Under the pieces are notes generated by a model. The model worked only from the letters and a program-made list of their open reading frames with translations, did no database searches and was not told the DNA's origin. From positions 78,725 through 142,724 of the forward strand of contig NZ_LMTZ01000091.1 of NCBI RefSeq assembly GCF_001456025.1: 64,000 nt of DNA, given 5' to 3'. Positions 9,821 to 18,377 of this stretch are shown here, piece by piece. The stretch is from Mastigocoleus testarum BC008. GTDB lineage: Bacteria; Cyanobacteriota; Cyanobacteriia; Cyanobacteriales; Nostocaceae. Position 1 is the first letter of the stretch; every line of letters begins with the position of its first letter. A program made the translations under genes and the position numbers.

Positions 9821-10903
9821 ATGACAACTACATTACAGAGACGCGAGAGCGCTTCTTTGTGGGAACGGTTCTGTCAGTGGATCACCAGCACCGACAACCG
9901 CCTTTATATTGGCTGGTTCGGCGTATTGATGATTCCTACATTATTGGCAGCAACCACCTGCTTCATCATCGCATTTGTAGCAGCTCCCCCCGTAGACATC
10001 GACGGTATCCGCGAGCCAGTCGCAGGTTCCTTGATCTACGGAAACAACATCATCTCTGGTGCTGTTGTACCTTCTTCTAACGCTATCGGTTTGCACTTCT
10101 ACCCCATCTGGGAAGCAGCTTCCTTAGATGAGTGGTTGTACAACGGTGGTCCTTACCAGTTGGTAATCTTCCACTTCTTGATCGGAGTATTCTCTTACTT
10201 AGGTCGTCAGTGGGAGCTTTCTTACCGCTTAGGTATGCGTCCTTGGATCTGTGTTGCATACTCTGCACCAGTATCTGCAGCAACCGCAGTATTCTTGATC
10301 TACCCCTTAGGACAAGGTTCCTTCTCTGATGGTATGCCTTTGGGTATCAGTGGTACCTTCAACTTCATGTTGGTATTCCAGGCTGAGCACAACATCCTAA
10401 TGCATCCTTTCCATCAGTTGGGTGTAGCAGCAGTATTCGGTGGTTCCTTGTTCAGTGCAATGCACGGTTCTTTGGTAACCTCCTCCTTGGTTCGTGAAAC
10501 AACCGAAACCGAATCTCAGAACTACGGTTACAAGTTTGGACAAGAAGAAGAAACCTACAACATCGTAGCTGCACACGGTTACTTTGGTCGTTTAATCTTC
10601 CAATATGCGTCCTTCAACAACAGCCGTTCTTTACACTTCTTCTTAGCAGCATGGCCTGTAGTAGGAATCTGGTTTACCGCTTTAGGTATCAGCACCATGG
10701 CGTTTAACCTCAATGGTTTCAACTTCAACCAGTCTGTAATCGACTCTAGCGGTCGTGTAATCAACACCTGGGCAGACATCATCAACCGTGCCAACTTGGG
10801 TATGGAAGTAATGCACGAGCGCAACGCTCACAACTTCCCCTTAGACTTGGCTGCAGGCGAAGTAGCTCCCGTTGCTGTAAGCGCTCCTGCTATCAACGGT
10901 TAA
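9821..10903 (+). CDS. psbA: Photosystem II D1 protein
   Basis: D1 is a core reaction-centre subunit of photosystem II and binds P680, pheophytin, the QB plastoquinone and the Mn4CaO5 cluster. The 360-residue product is full length and retains all key residues: Tyr161 (TyrZ), Asp170, Glu189, His190, His198, His215, His252, Ser264, His272, His332, Glu333, His337, Asp342 and Ala344. The last 16 residues form the tail removed by CtpA. Residue 130 is Gln, the D1:1 (standard-light) type rather than the high-light D1:2 type with Glu130. The codon usage is visibly more C-ending than in its neighbours, as expected for a highly expressed gene. Confidence 0.99.
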   Translation: MTTTLQRRESASLWERFCQWITSTDNRLYIGWFGVLMIPTLLAATTCFIIAFVAAPPVDIDGIREPVAGSLIYGNNIISGAVVPSSNAIGLHFYPIWEAASLDEWLYNGGPYQLVIFHFLIGVFSYLGRQWELSYRLGMRPWICVAYSAPVSAATAVFLIYPLGQGSFSDGMPLGISGTFNFMLVFQAEHNILMHPFHQLGVAAVFGGSLFSAMHGSLVTSSLVRETTETESQNYGYKFGQEEETYNIVAAHGYFGRLIFQYASFNNSRSLHFFLAAWPVVGIWFTALGISTMAFNLNGFNFNQSVIDSSGRVINTWADIINRANLGMEVMHERNAHNFPLDLAAGEVAPVAVSAPAING

Positions 10904-10946
10904 TAAGCAAACAGGCTTTTTAATTTAGCTTGCATATCACCACTAA

Positions 10947-10975
10947 CCTCCCTCCATGGGAGGTTTTTTGTTTTT
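10947..10975 (+). terminator. psbA terminator
   Basis: A 6 bp GC-rich stem (CCTCCC/GGGAGG, loop TCCAT) is followed at once by a T-rich run (TTTTTTGTTTTT). It starts about 44 bp after the psbA stop and is a classic Rho-independent terminator. Confidence 0.85.
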
Positions 10976-11022
10976 GGGTGGCAACATATGTAGTATTTCT
11001 GTTTTGTACAGTGTGACATACT

Positions 11023-11051
11023 CCCACACTGAAACAAGTTTACAGTGTGGG
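11023..11051. repeat. Hairpin CCCACACTG/CAGTGTGGG
   Basis: A perfect 9 bp stem with an 11 nt loop, followed by GCTTCTTGC. Hairpins of this kind (CCCACAC...GTGTGGG then GCTT) sit at the ends of IS200/IS605-type elements in cyanobacteria, so this may be an element boundary; no transposase is present. Confidence 0.5.
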
Positions 11052-11336
11052 CTTCTTGCACGCAGCAAGCTGAACAGCGACTCCCGGTACCCCGTAGACA
11101 TTGACTGTTAGCGCAGCGTCTCCGCAGGAGAAGCTATATTTAGACTGCACGAGATGCCCCTCCGCACAGCAGAACAATACAAAAATGCTCTACCCTTTGT
11201 ACTGTCAGAGTTTTACCTACCCACAGATATACTGGATAGAACCCTCTACTCCGAGTTGTCAAGGTACAATATGTTGACCAGCATTTACGGCTTTGCCAAC
11301 AAACATATAATAACTCATCACTCCAGTAAGAGATAA

Positions 11337-11410
11337 ATAAAAATGGCGCTGTCTTCTATACTGCGTTAACAAACATGCCAACACCCATATAGAAGACGCA
11401 CCATTTTTAT
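11337..11410. repeat. Long palindromic fold-back element
   Basis: Arms 11337-11360 and 11388-11410 are 24 and 23 nt and complementary except for one mismatch and one single-base bulge; the loop is 27 nt. The outer ends are AT-rich (ATAAAAATGG) and the inner part contains GTCTTCTATA. Near-perfect long palindromes like this suggest a MITE or fold-back element, or a strongly structured RNA. Confidence 0.6.
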
Positions 11411-11417
11411 TCGGCTT

Positions 11418-11433
11418 CCTCCCCTTGGGGAGG
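11418..11433. repeat. Short GC-rich hairpin
   Basis: CCTCCCC/GGGGAGG, a perfect 7 bp stem with a 2 nt loop, lies between the fold-back element and the outer hairpin. There is no T-run after it on either strand, so it is not a simple terminator. Confidence 0.5.
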
Positions 11434-11449
11434 CTAGGAGGGGGTTTAT

Positions 11450-11479
11450 CCCACACTTCCCTTACGGGTAAGATGTGGG
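11450..11479. repeat. Hairpin CCCACA/TGTGGG
   Basis: A bulged hairpin with outer stem CCCACA/TGTGGG and further pairing inside. The outer stem and the following GCTTAC resemble the hairpin at 11023-11051, in line with two ends of one element. Confidence 0.45.
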
Positions 11480-11647
11480 GCTTACGCCGTTCCAGCTAAT
11501 CGGATGTAACAGAAAAATAAATTAATTTATCTTTGTAATTGCAATCGCCTTTACCTGCCAATTGAGAATAAATCCTGTAAATAATTTAGTTGGAGTGTTG
11601 ATTTCACTTCAAGATTTAGATTTACAGAATATTCTCAACTAATAATT

Positions 11648-12538
11648 ATGAATGTTGCCATTATCGGTTGCGGTTATGTTGGTAGTGAAATTGCTCGACA
11701 TTTGAGTTACGCGTTTAGTTGTAAAGTCAAAGCGATTGCACTAAGTAAAGAAGAAGTTCCCCAAATAAAAATCCCATCATGGCAACAAGAAGCAGTAATA
11801 GTAAACGGAGATGAACCTTCACTTTTCTCAGTTTTAAGTAATCAAGATGCTGTTGTTTTAAGTTTTCCTGGGATTAATAACGAAAAAAGACTTGACACTT
11901 CTAGCAATCGCGGTTTTGGTAATGAAGAAACTTACCTACACATAACTAAAAATTTAATTAAAGCTTTGACATTGAACCAGAAATCAACTGTGAAGCAATT
12001 AATATTTCTCAGTAGTTGTGATGTCTATGGCAACACCAATGGCGCATGGGTAAATGAAGATTATGCGATCGCACCCATTAAAAAACATATTGAAATAATT
12101 TTCCAAATAGAAAAAGCCTTATTACAGGTATCTAATCAGTATTTAACAGTTTCTGTACTGCGTTTGGGAAGAATATATGGGTTAAACCATAGACAAAATT
12201 ATGTCCTAGAACGGCAACTAGAGAATTATTCCAGTCTTTGCGGTCGAACTATTTCCGGAACAGGTGAAGAATTTCTCAATTGGACTCATATTGATGATGT
12301 TAAGTCAGTTACAGGATTTATTCTTCAACATAAATTGCCAGGAATCTATAACCTAGTAAATGATTTACCAATCGAAAGTGGTGAATGTTTCCGGCAAGTA
12401 TGTAAATCTCAAGGTTTTGCTAATGTGGAATGGGATTCCTCGATTAATACAAATCTTCCTAATGTTCGCGTCTCAAATCAAAAGCTGAAATCGGTAGGTT
12501 ACAGGTTTATTCACAATCGATTTTCAGTTTTAGATTAA
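11648..12538 (+). CDS. NAD(P)-dependent SDR/epimerase-like protein
   Basis: The 296-residue product begins with a Rossmann nucleotide-binding loop (GCGYVGSE, residues 7-14) and has the extended-SDR features LSSCDVYG and a downstream VLRLGRIYG segment. The usual catalytic YxxxK is not evident, so it may be an atypical reductase like the YeeZ group or a non-catalytic nucleotide-binding protein. The substrate is unknown. ATG start. It converges on the GNAT gene with only 1 bp between the stops, so the two probably share termination signals. Confidence 0.75.
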   Translation: MNVAIIGCGYVGSEIARHLSYAFSCKVKAIALSKEEVPQIKIPSWQQEAVIVNGDEPSLFSVLSNQDAVVLSFPGINNEKRLDTSSNRGFGNEETYLHITKNLIKALTLNQKSTVKQLIFLSSCDVYGNTNGAWVNEDYAIAPIKKHIEIIFQIEKALLQVSNQYLTVSVLRLGRIYGLNHRQNYVLERQLENYSSLCGRTISGTGEEFLNWTHIDDVKSVTGFILQHKLPGIYNLVNDLPIESGECFRQVCKSQGFANVEWDSSINTNLPNVRVSNQKLKSVGYRFIHNRFSVLD

Positions 12539-12539
12539 A

Positions 12540-13001
12540 TTAGATCAAATTTTTGGAGAATTCTAAAGAATGTTTGGTATTTTTGTAACCTATATTTTCG
12601 TAGAAATTGTGGGCATCCTTGCGAGTAATATTAGAACGTAAACGAACCGTCTGGCAATTCTTAATTAGTGCCCACTCCTCAACTTTTTGCACTAGTAGAC
12701 GAGCAATACCGCGTCGACGGTAATTGATATCCACAATCAATCCAAATATCAACACTTGTGGTGAAACAATAATGAAGTCAGACTTATGAGCGTGAATCCA
12801 ACCTACTACAAAATCATTTCTCCAACTTGCGACATAAATAATATGAAGATCATCTTGTTTTAAGGAGCGAAGGCGATCTCTTATATCTCCATGACCAATA
12901 GAATATCCTAGTTGTTTGGACAGATTAGAAATCCGCTCAGTATCTTGCAAACGAGCAGGTCGAATAATGGGTTGATAATTATCAGTAACTTTGGTTAACA
13001 A
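12540..13001 (-). CDS. GNAT-family N-acetyltransferase
   Basis: The 153-residue protein has the GNAT acetyl-CoA loop (RRRGIARLLVQKVEEWA, residues about 100-116) preceded by the beta4 strand (LIFGLIVDINY). The closing strand-helix is NFYENIGYKNT. It may acetylate a small molecule or a protein N-terminus; the substrate cannot be told. The start is TTG: I checked upstream in frame and found no ATG or GTG before a stop, so TTG at 13001 is the most likely start. Confidence 0.85.
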   Translation of the reverse strand: MLTKVTDNYQPIIRPARLQDTERISNLSKQLGYSIGHGDIRDRLRSLKQDDLHIIYVASWRNDFVVGWIHAHKSDFIIVSPQVLIFGLIVDINYRRRGIARLLVQKVEEWALIKNCQTVRLRSNITRKDAHNFYENIGYKNTKHSLEFSKNLI

Positions 13002-13235
13002 TCTTTTATCGACTTGAGCGTATAAGTTCTGAAATATTACAACTAATAAAATATGACGGAGATAGTAAAAAACTAAAGATTTTACTTCTCCTAAATGTTC
13101 TTAGTATGATTATAAATCTTATGTAAGTCCTGATCGTTTAATTTCATGTCTTAATTATCAGGACAAGACATCAGTTAAAATACATAAGTTAAAACATAAA
13201 ACACATAAGCTTAGACTTTTCCCTCAATATCAATC

Positions 13236-14324
13236 ATGGGTAATACTTTTGGGCATCTATTTCGTGTCACTACTTTTGGTGAGTCTCACGGTGGTGGAGT
13301 AGGAGTGACAGTTGATGGTTGTCCGCCACAACTAGAAATTTCAGCAGAAGAAATTCAGGTAGAATTAGACCGCCGACGTCCCGGACAGAGTAAGATTACC
13401 ACGCCGCGTAAAGAATCAGATACCTGTGAAATTTTATCAGGAGTATTTCAAGGTAAAACTTTAGGTACGCCAATCTCTATTCTGGTACGTAATAAAGATA
13501 CTCGCCCTCAAGATTACAGTGAGATGGCACAAAAGTATCGTCCTTCCCATGCAGATGCAACCTATGACGCCAAATATGGGATTAGAAATTGGCAAGGTGG
13601 TGGTAGATCCTCCGCACGAGAGACAATTGGTAGAGTTGCAGCAGGTGCGATCGCTAAAAAAATTCTCCGTCAAGTAGCAAACATCGAAGTTATTGGTTAT
13701 GTCAAACGCATCAAAGATTTAGAAGGAGTTGTTGACTCCAATAGCATTACTCTAGAGCAAGTAGAAAGTAACATTGTCCGTTGTCCCGATCCAGAATGTG
13801 CCAAACGGATGATTGAATTAATTGAAAAAACTGGAAGAGATGGTAATTCTCTTGGCGGTATTGTAGAGTGTGTAGCTCGGAATGTACCCAAAGGTTTGGG
13901 CGAACCAGTATTTGATAAATTGGAAGCTGATATTGCTAAGGGTGTGATGTCTTTACCAGCAAGTAAAGGTTTTGAAATTGGGTCTGGTTTTGCTGGTACT
14001 TTACTTACTGGTATTGAACATAATGATGAATTTTACATTGATGAGAGTGGAAATATCCGCACTGTAACTAACCGTTCTGGGGGTATTCAAGGTGGAATTT
14101 CTAATGGTGAAAATATTATTTTGCGTGTAGCATTTAAACCGACAGCTACGATTCGCAAAGAACAAAAAACAGTTACTAAAGAAGGTGAAGAAACTCTGCT
14201 AGCAGCCAAAGGAAGACATGACCCCTGTGTGTTACCTCGTGCTGTACCGATGGTGGAGGCAATGGTAGCTTTAGTATTGTGTGACCATCTCTTAAGACAT
14301 TACGGCCAATGTAAAATTTTATAG
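13236..14324 (+). CDS. aroC: Chorismate synthase
   Basis: AroC performs the last shikimate step, 5-enolpyruvylshikimate-3-phosphate to chorismate, using reduced FMN. The 362-residue product carries the family signatures GNTFGHLFRVTTFGESHG at the N-terminus, GGGRSSARET near residue 125 and RHDPCVLPRAVPMVEAM near the C-terminus. Length is normal. Chorismate feeds aromatic amino acids and also phylloquinone through menF at 44 kb. ATG start. A short hairpin at 14393-14414 may end the transcript. Confidence 0.98.
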   Translation: MGNTFGHLFRVTTFGESHGGGVGVTVDGCPPQLEISAEEIQVELDRRRPGQSKITTPRKESDTCEILSGVFQGKTLGTPISILVRNKDTRPQDYSEMAQKYRPSHADATYDAKYGIRNWQGGGRSSARETIGRVAAGAIAKKILRQVANIEVIGYVKRIKDLEGVVDSNSITLEQVESNIVRCPDPECAKRMIELIEKTGRDGNSLGGIVECVARNVPKGLGEPVFDKLEADIAKGVMSLPASKGFEIGSGFAGTLLTGIEHNDEFYIDESGNIRTVTNRSGGIQGGISNGENIILRVAFKPTATIRKEQKTVTKEGEETLLAAKGRHDPCVLPRAVPMVEAMVALVLCDHLLRHYGQCKIL

Positions 14325-14977
14325 TGTGAATAAATTTAAGTATTGTAAGTTAAGTAGAATCTAACTCTCTGTAGTTTATAACTTTTTAAAAATCATTCAA
14401 AATTAATTGAATGAAAATTGAGTAATATACGGACTTACAGTTATTTTAGTTTCAACACTACATCGCATAAAAGCTAATGATGGTTATTAAAAGCATAATT
14501 GAGCAGAACTTAGGATATTCGTCTAGAGGATATTCTGTGTATTGCTAATTATTAAGGTAATAACTTTATTAGTCTCATATGCTCGAAATTAATTTTGAGC
14601 CTCAATCCAAGTTTGGTTTTTAAAATGAAAGGTTAGTAATAACTTAAAAATTACTAAAGTTCAAAAACTTGCAATCATTTAAAGCATCAAATATAGCGCT
14701 ATGCGCAATTCATTAGCGGATTCGAACCGTAGGTAGCGCAGCTAGAGGCTATGCGACGCCGCAGGCTCTAACTAACAACATCACCTTGCGGATCCACCGA
14801 CGCCGCAGGCTCTGAATCCACTAGGCACTAACAAAAGCTTACAAATCATAGCTTTTAGCGCATCTACGATGAACAGGATTTACCAACTTCCTGAACTTAT
14901 TACATAGTGCTATAAGCAAAAAACCCAACAGCCCAATTTGCAAGCAAAATTCTATACAGATTGTGGACAAATCTATA
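14325..14977. other. Intergenic region with GC-rich repeats
   Basis: The 650 bp after aroC contain a hairpin (TCATTCAA/TTGAATGA, 14393-14414) and a GC-rich patch (14700-14820) that stands out from AT-rich surroundings. That patch has two identical 16 bp copies of CGACGCCGCAGGCTCT. There is no coding frame of note. Confidence 0.5.
14754..14813. repeat. Direct 16 bp repeat pair
   Basis: CGACGCCGCAGGCTCT occurs at 14754-14769 and again at 14798-14813. Repeats with this GC-rich core are scattered in filamentous cyanobacterial genomes. A GATTCGAACC sequence nearby looks like a tRNA T-arm but has no tRNA around it. Confidence 0.6.
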
Positions 14978-15169
14978 ATGATTAACAACACGTCATCTTG
15001 GTATATTGTTAAAAATTTGTCTGGGAATTGCAAAATAGTTCCTAGTAATCAGGTTCTACAGGAAAATGAAAGCGGAATCAGCCAACAATGGGGACCTTTT
15101 ATTTCCCAAGAGGAAGCTATTGTACGTAGGGTAGGTTTAATAAGAACGGGTAAATGCAAACCCATTTAG
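14978..15169 (+). CDS. Small conserved cyanobacterial protein
   Basis: From the ATG used here the product has 63 residues; a GTG five codons upstream is also in frame. It begins with a WYIV strand, then has a CKIVPSN segment, and ends in a block (WGPFISQEEAIVRRVGLIRTGKCKPI) that I recognise as typical of small conserved cyanobacterial proteins of unknown function. It looks cytosolic, with no signal peptide or membrane helix. It is monocistronic, followed by a T-rich stretch. Confidence 0.7.
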   Translation: MINNTSSWYIVKNLSGNCKIVPSNQVLQENESGISQQWGPFISQEEAIVRRVGLIRTGKCKPI

Positions 15170-15258
15170 TTTTTTTTTCTGCATTTATTTATGTTCAATT
15201 ATAAAAAGTGATAGAATCCCTGTTCTACTTATGATGTTATTCAGAGTGCTACATTTTC

Positions 15259-15403
15259 TGGTTAGGACATCTTCTTTCTCATATTTTTTGCCTTGTGTTC
15301 ACATTTAACCTTACTGAGTAAGTACACTGCAGAAATCTGAAAAAGCCCTCATATTATGGGATTTTTCCTACCCAATTTGAAGCAAAGAATTATGTCCTAA
15401 CCA
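15259..15403. mobile_element. MITE-like inverted-repeat element
   Basis: Terminal inverted repeats of 12 bp (TGGTTAGGACAT at the left, ATGTCCTAACCA at the right) enclose about 120 bp without coding capacity. The AGGAC core recalls the ends of the element at 60932-61062. No transposase is present, so it would be non-autonomous. Confidence 0.5.
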
Positions 15404-15594
15404 ATATGTTTGCTGCTATATAAAACTAAAGTTAAAGCCGGAAGTTTTTAATGGTTATCAATTATTTGTAATAATCACTAGCTGTGAATTTGTGTTGTTT
15501 GCAAAACCAAAAATTATCAGGAGTTCTTGGAGCAGTGAAAATCTCTCAAATTTCTGCCCCCTAACTAAGTAATTTTTGAATATCAATAAACAAT

Positions 15595-15624
15595 TGACTA
15601 ATTAATTTATAAACTAATTAGTCA
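15595..15624 (-). terminator. Probable terminator of the protease gene
   Basis: A 10 bp perfect stem (TGACTAATTA/TAATTAGTCA) sits directly after the stop of the minus-strand protease gene. The stem is AT-rich and the following T-run is weak, so termination efficiency is uncertain. Confidence 0.4.
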
Positions 15625-15625
15625 T

Positions 15626-16912
15626 TTATTTTTTTGCACTTGTATTAGTAATTGGTTTATTTGTTATCTTTTTCGTTAATATATCTAGGGCTTTAACATA
15701 TTGTGGATCGGCTTTAGTACCAATTTTGTTACGCTCTTTACTTAACTCTTGACGTTTGCTGTCGCTTAATTTGACTTCGATATCAGGTTCGATACCTTTC
15801 TTGTTAATGTCTCTTCCACTGGGAGTAAGATATTTGGCAATGGTAACCGCTAAACCGGAGCCATCATCTAAAGGACGAACTGACTGTACTAATCCTTTTC
15901 CGAAAGTTTTGGTTCCGACTAAAGTTGCTCTTCCACTGTCTTGCAAAGCCCCAGAAAGAATTTCACTGGCGCTGGCACTACCACCATCAACTAAAATTAC
16001 CAAAGGTTTTTTGGTTAGGATACCAGGGCTTGCTACTTCTTTTTTTCTCGGACCGCTACGAGCAACCGTAGAAACAATAGTACCCTTGTCCATCCACATA
16101 GAAGCAATATCGGTACTAGCATAAAGTAAACCACCGGGGTTGGAGCGCAAGTCCATGATATAACCAGCGACCTTTTTAGTTTCTAAATCTTTGATCGCAT
16201 CACGCATTTCTTTAGCTGCATTGGCACTAAATTGGTTTAATCTGATATATCCTATATTGCCTGCAGGACTCTGATTTTGACTAAATTTAACAGGATGTAT
16301 TTCTATTTTTGCCCGTTTGATTCTAAAGTCCTTGAGATTACCATTACGTTTGATTGTTAGTGTGACGCTAGTTCCAGGCTCACCACGAATTAAAGATACA
16401 GCTTGGTTAGTATCCATTCCTTTAGTACTCTTACCATCAATTTTGACAATTAAGTCCTTCGACATAATTCCAGCATTTGATGCGGGAGTACCTTCAATAG
16501 GCGAAACAACAACTAGCTGTTTAGTTTTTTCTTCTTGAGTAATTTGAATACCTACCCCTGTCAGTTCTCCAGAGGTGTCAACCTGCATATTTTTAAATTC
16601 TTGAGGGTCCATGAAGCGAGTGTAGGGATCCTTGAGCTTTTCTAACATCTCTCGGATGGATTTATAAGCTTCTTGTTGATTATTGTAAGACTTATTTAAA
16701 TACTCTTTTCGAACTGATTGCCAATCTACTTTATTAAAAGTTCCATCTACGTATTGTCGGTATACAATTTGCCAAACTTCATCTACTAGTTCCTTCGGAC
16801 TTTCCTTGAATAAAGCTTGTCCTTGTGAGTGCATTCCGATGCTAAAAACAGCTACAGTGGACACCATCAGTGCAGTAGCACCTAAAACAAGTCCGTTTTT
16901 TGTATTGATCAT
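15626..16912 (-). CDS. Carboxyl-terminal processing protease (CtpA-type)
   Basis: This 428-residue S41 protease starts with a membrane-spanning or signal segment (residues 8-30) and so acts in the periplasm or thylakoid lumen. A PDZ domain occupies roughly residues 105-195 and the tail-specific protease domain follows. The catalytic Ser lies in GGSASASEI and the general-base Lys in TFGKGLVQS. Cyanobacteria have several paralogues (CtpA, CtpB, CtpC); CtpA matures the D1 C-terminus. Which one this is cannot be settled without a tree. ATG start. Confidence 0.92.
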   Translation of the reverse strand: MINTKNGLVLGATALMVSTVAVFSIGMHSQGQALFKESPKELVDEVWQIVYRQYVDGTFNKVDWQSVRKEYLNKSYNNQQEAYKSIREMLEKLKDPYTRFMDPQEFKNMQVDTSGELTGVGIQITQEEKTKQLVVVSPIEGTPASNAGIMSKDLIVKIDGKSTKGMDTNQAVSLIRGEPGTSVTLTIKRNGNLKDFRIKRAKIEIHPVKFSQNQSPAGNIGYIRLNQFSANAAKEMRDAIKDLETKKVAGYIMDLRSNPGGLLYASTDIASMWMDKGTIVSTVARSGPRKKEVASPGILTKKPLVILVDGGSASASEILSGALQDSGRATLVGTKTFGKGLVQSVRPLDDGSGLAVTIAKYLTPSGRDINKKGIEPDIEVKLSDSKRQELSKERNKIGTKADPQYVKALDILTKKITNKPITNTSAKK

Positions 16913-17090
16913 AATGACAGCTGTGCCAGAGGAATATTTGATCTCAGTATGCTAAATCTAACATAGGGTAACACTGTAAAGACCCAGCATAATTTGTTAT
17001 TTCAAAAAAATATCAAAGAATCCGGCTACTTTGGCGATCCTCTATGTATCAACCAAATCCGAATTGCATTTCATTCTACATATACAACTA

Positions 17091-17127
17091 GCCCGATTTC
17101 TATCTATAAGTAGTCAGAAAACGGGCT
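17091..17127 (-). terminator. Possible ispG terminator
   Basis: Stem AGCCCG/CGGGCT with a long loop of about 25 nt lies about 20 bp beyond the ispG stop. There is no strong T-run, so this is tentative. Confidence 0.35.
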
Positions 17128-17147
17128 TATTGATTTTGAAATCAAGC

Positions 17148-18377
17148 TTAGGGGTCTACCCAACGCCCATCAGCTTTAATCAAGTTAATTAACTCCTTAA
17201 CGCCTCGATCTTCTGGAACTTTTTTGATTTCTTCTCGGCCACGATATAAAGAAATATATCCAGGATTTTTGCCGACGTAACCATAGTCAGCATCAGCCAT
17301 TTCTCCTGGTCCATTTACAATACAGCCCATAACTGCGATATCTAAACCAGTTAAGTGTTTGGTTGCTTCTCGGACTTTATGCAGAACTTCTTCTAGATTG
17401 AATAATGTCCGTCCGCATGAAGGACAAGCAACATATTCAACCATTGTTTTCCGCATCCCTAAAGCTTGCAAAATACTGTAGCAAACGGGAATTTCTTTTT
17501 CCGGTGCCTCTGTGAGAGAAACACGAATGGTATCACCAATACCCTCAGCTAAAAGTGTAGCAATTCCTGCGGTTGATTTGATCCTGCCATATTCACCATC
17601 GCCCGCTTCGGTTACACCAAGATGCAGGGGATAATCCATTCCCAAATCATCCATTCGCTTTGCCATTAGCCGATATGCCGCTAACATAACAGGCACTCGA
17701 GAAGCTTTCATGGAAATTACTATATTGCGGAAATCAAGTGATTCGCAAATGCGAATAAATTCCAAAGCTGATTCCACCATTCCTTCAGGAGTATCGCCAT
17801 AGGTAAATAGCATTCTTTCAGCCAAAGACCCATGATTGACCCCTATTCGCATTGCTTTCCCTTGATCCCTGAGAGAAATAACCAGAGGTTCAAGGGTTTC
17901 ACGAATTTTGTCACCAATTTCATCAAATTCTGCGGAAGTGTATTCAGTTCTATTTGCGTCTGGTTTTTCAAACACATATAAACCTGGATTAATCCGTACT
18001 TTCTCTATATGTTTGGCAACTTCCAAAGCAATTTTCATCCCGTTGTGGTGTATGTCAGCCACAAGGGGGACATCCCTATAAGTTTTAATTAATTTTTGTT
18101 TAATTTCCGCTAAAGCTTTAGCATGAGCAATGCTAGGTACAGTAACGCGGACAATCTCACAGCCAATTTCATGTAAGCGACGAATTGCTGCAACAGAGGC
18201 ATCAATATCGAGGGTATCTTCATTAATCATTGACTGTACTACCACTGGGCTAGAGCCACCAATGGTCACATCTCCTACCTTAACTGGACGGGTTTTCCTC
18301 CGTTTAATAGTAGTGTCGATGTTGGGTTGATTAAACGTGTTATTAGAGGTCGTTGTTGGTGTTGCCAGCGTTTGCAT
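17148..18377 (-). CDS. ispG: HMB-PP synthase IspG (GcpE)
   Basis: IspG converts 2-C-methyl-D-erythritol 2,4-cyclodiphosphate to HMB-PP in the MEP isoprenoid pathway, which supplies carotenoids and the phytyl tails of chlorophyll and phylloquinone. In cyanobacteria ferredoxin is the donor. The 409-residue product shows the family start RRKTRPVKVGDVTIGG, the [4Fe-4S] ligands in CPSCGRT and MGCIVNGPGE, and the substrate loop GVNHGSL. It is full length with an ATG start. The gene stands alone; 235 bp separate it from the protease gene downstream. Confidence 0.98.
   Translation of the reverse strand: MQTLATPTTTSNNTFNQPNIDTTIKRRKTRPVKVGDVTIGGSSPVVVQSMINEDTLDIDASVAAIRRLHEIGCEIVRVTVPSIAHAKALAEIKQKLIKTYRDVPLVADIHHNGMKIALEVAKHIEKVRINPGLYVFEKPDANRTEYTSAEFDEIGDKIRETLEPLVISLRDQGKAMRIGVNHGSLAERMLFTYGDTPEGMVESALEFIRICESLDFRNIVISMKASRVPVMLAAYRLMAKRMDDLGMDYPLHLGVTEAGDGEYGRIKSTAGIATLLAEGIGDTIRVSLTEAPEKEIPVCYSILQALGMRKTMVEYVACPSCGRTLFNLEEVLHKVREATKHLTGLDIAVMGCIVNGPGEMADADYGYVGKNPGYISLYRGREEIKKVPEDRGVKELINLIKADGRWVDP

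Larger units (their letters stand above)
10976..11647. other. Repeat-rich intergenic region, possible IS remnant
   Basis: No convincing gene lies between psbA and the SDR gene. The 550 bp nearest psbA are crowded with hairpins: 11023-11051, 11337-11410, 11418-11433 and 11450-11479. The first and last share a CCCACA.../...TGTGGG core, as if they bounded an element of about 460 bp. Open frames inside (11154-11336) match nothing recognised. I read this as a decayed or non-autonomous mobile element, without proof. Confidence 0.45.
15170..15625. other. Intergenic region with MITE-like repeat
   Basis: Between the micro-protein and the protease gene (convergent) lie a 145 bp inverted-repeat element (15259-15403) and a hairpin next to the protease stop. 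I see no gene. Confidence 0.5.

Noticed and set aside
11154..11336. 60-codon frame inside the hairpin cluster after psbA
   Set aside because: No recognised transposase or TnpB motif, no RBS, and interrupted by repeats.
14711..14740. tRNA-like GATTCGAACC sequence
   Set aside because: It looks like a T-arm read in reverse, but no acceptor, D or anticodon stems can be formed around it; it belongs to a GC-rich repeat.
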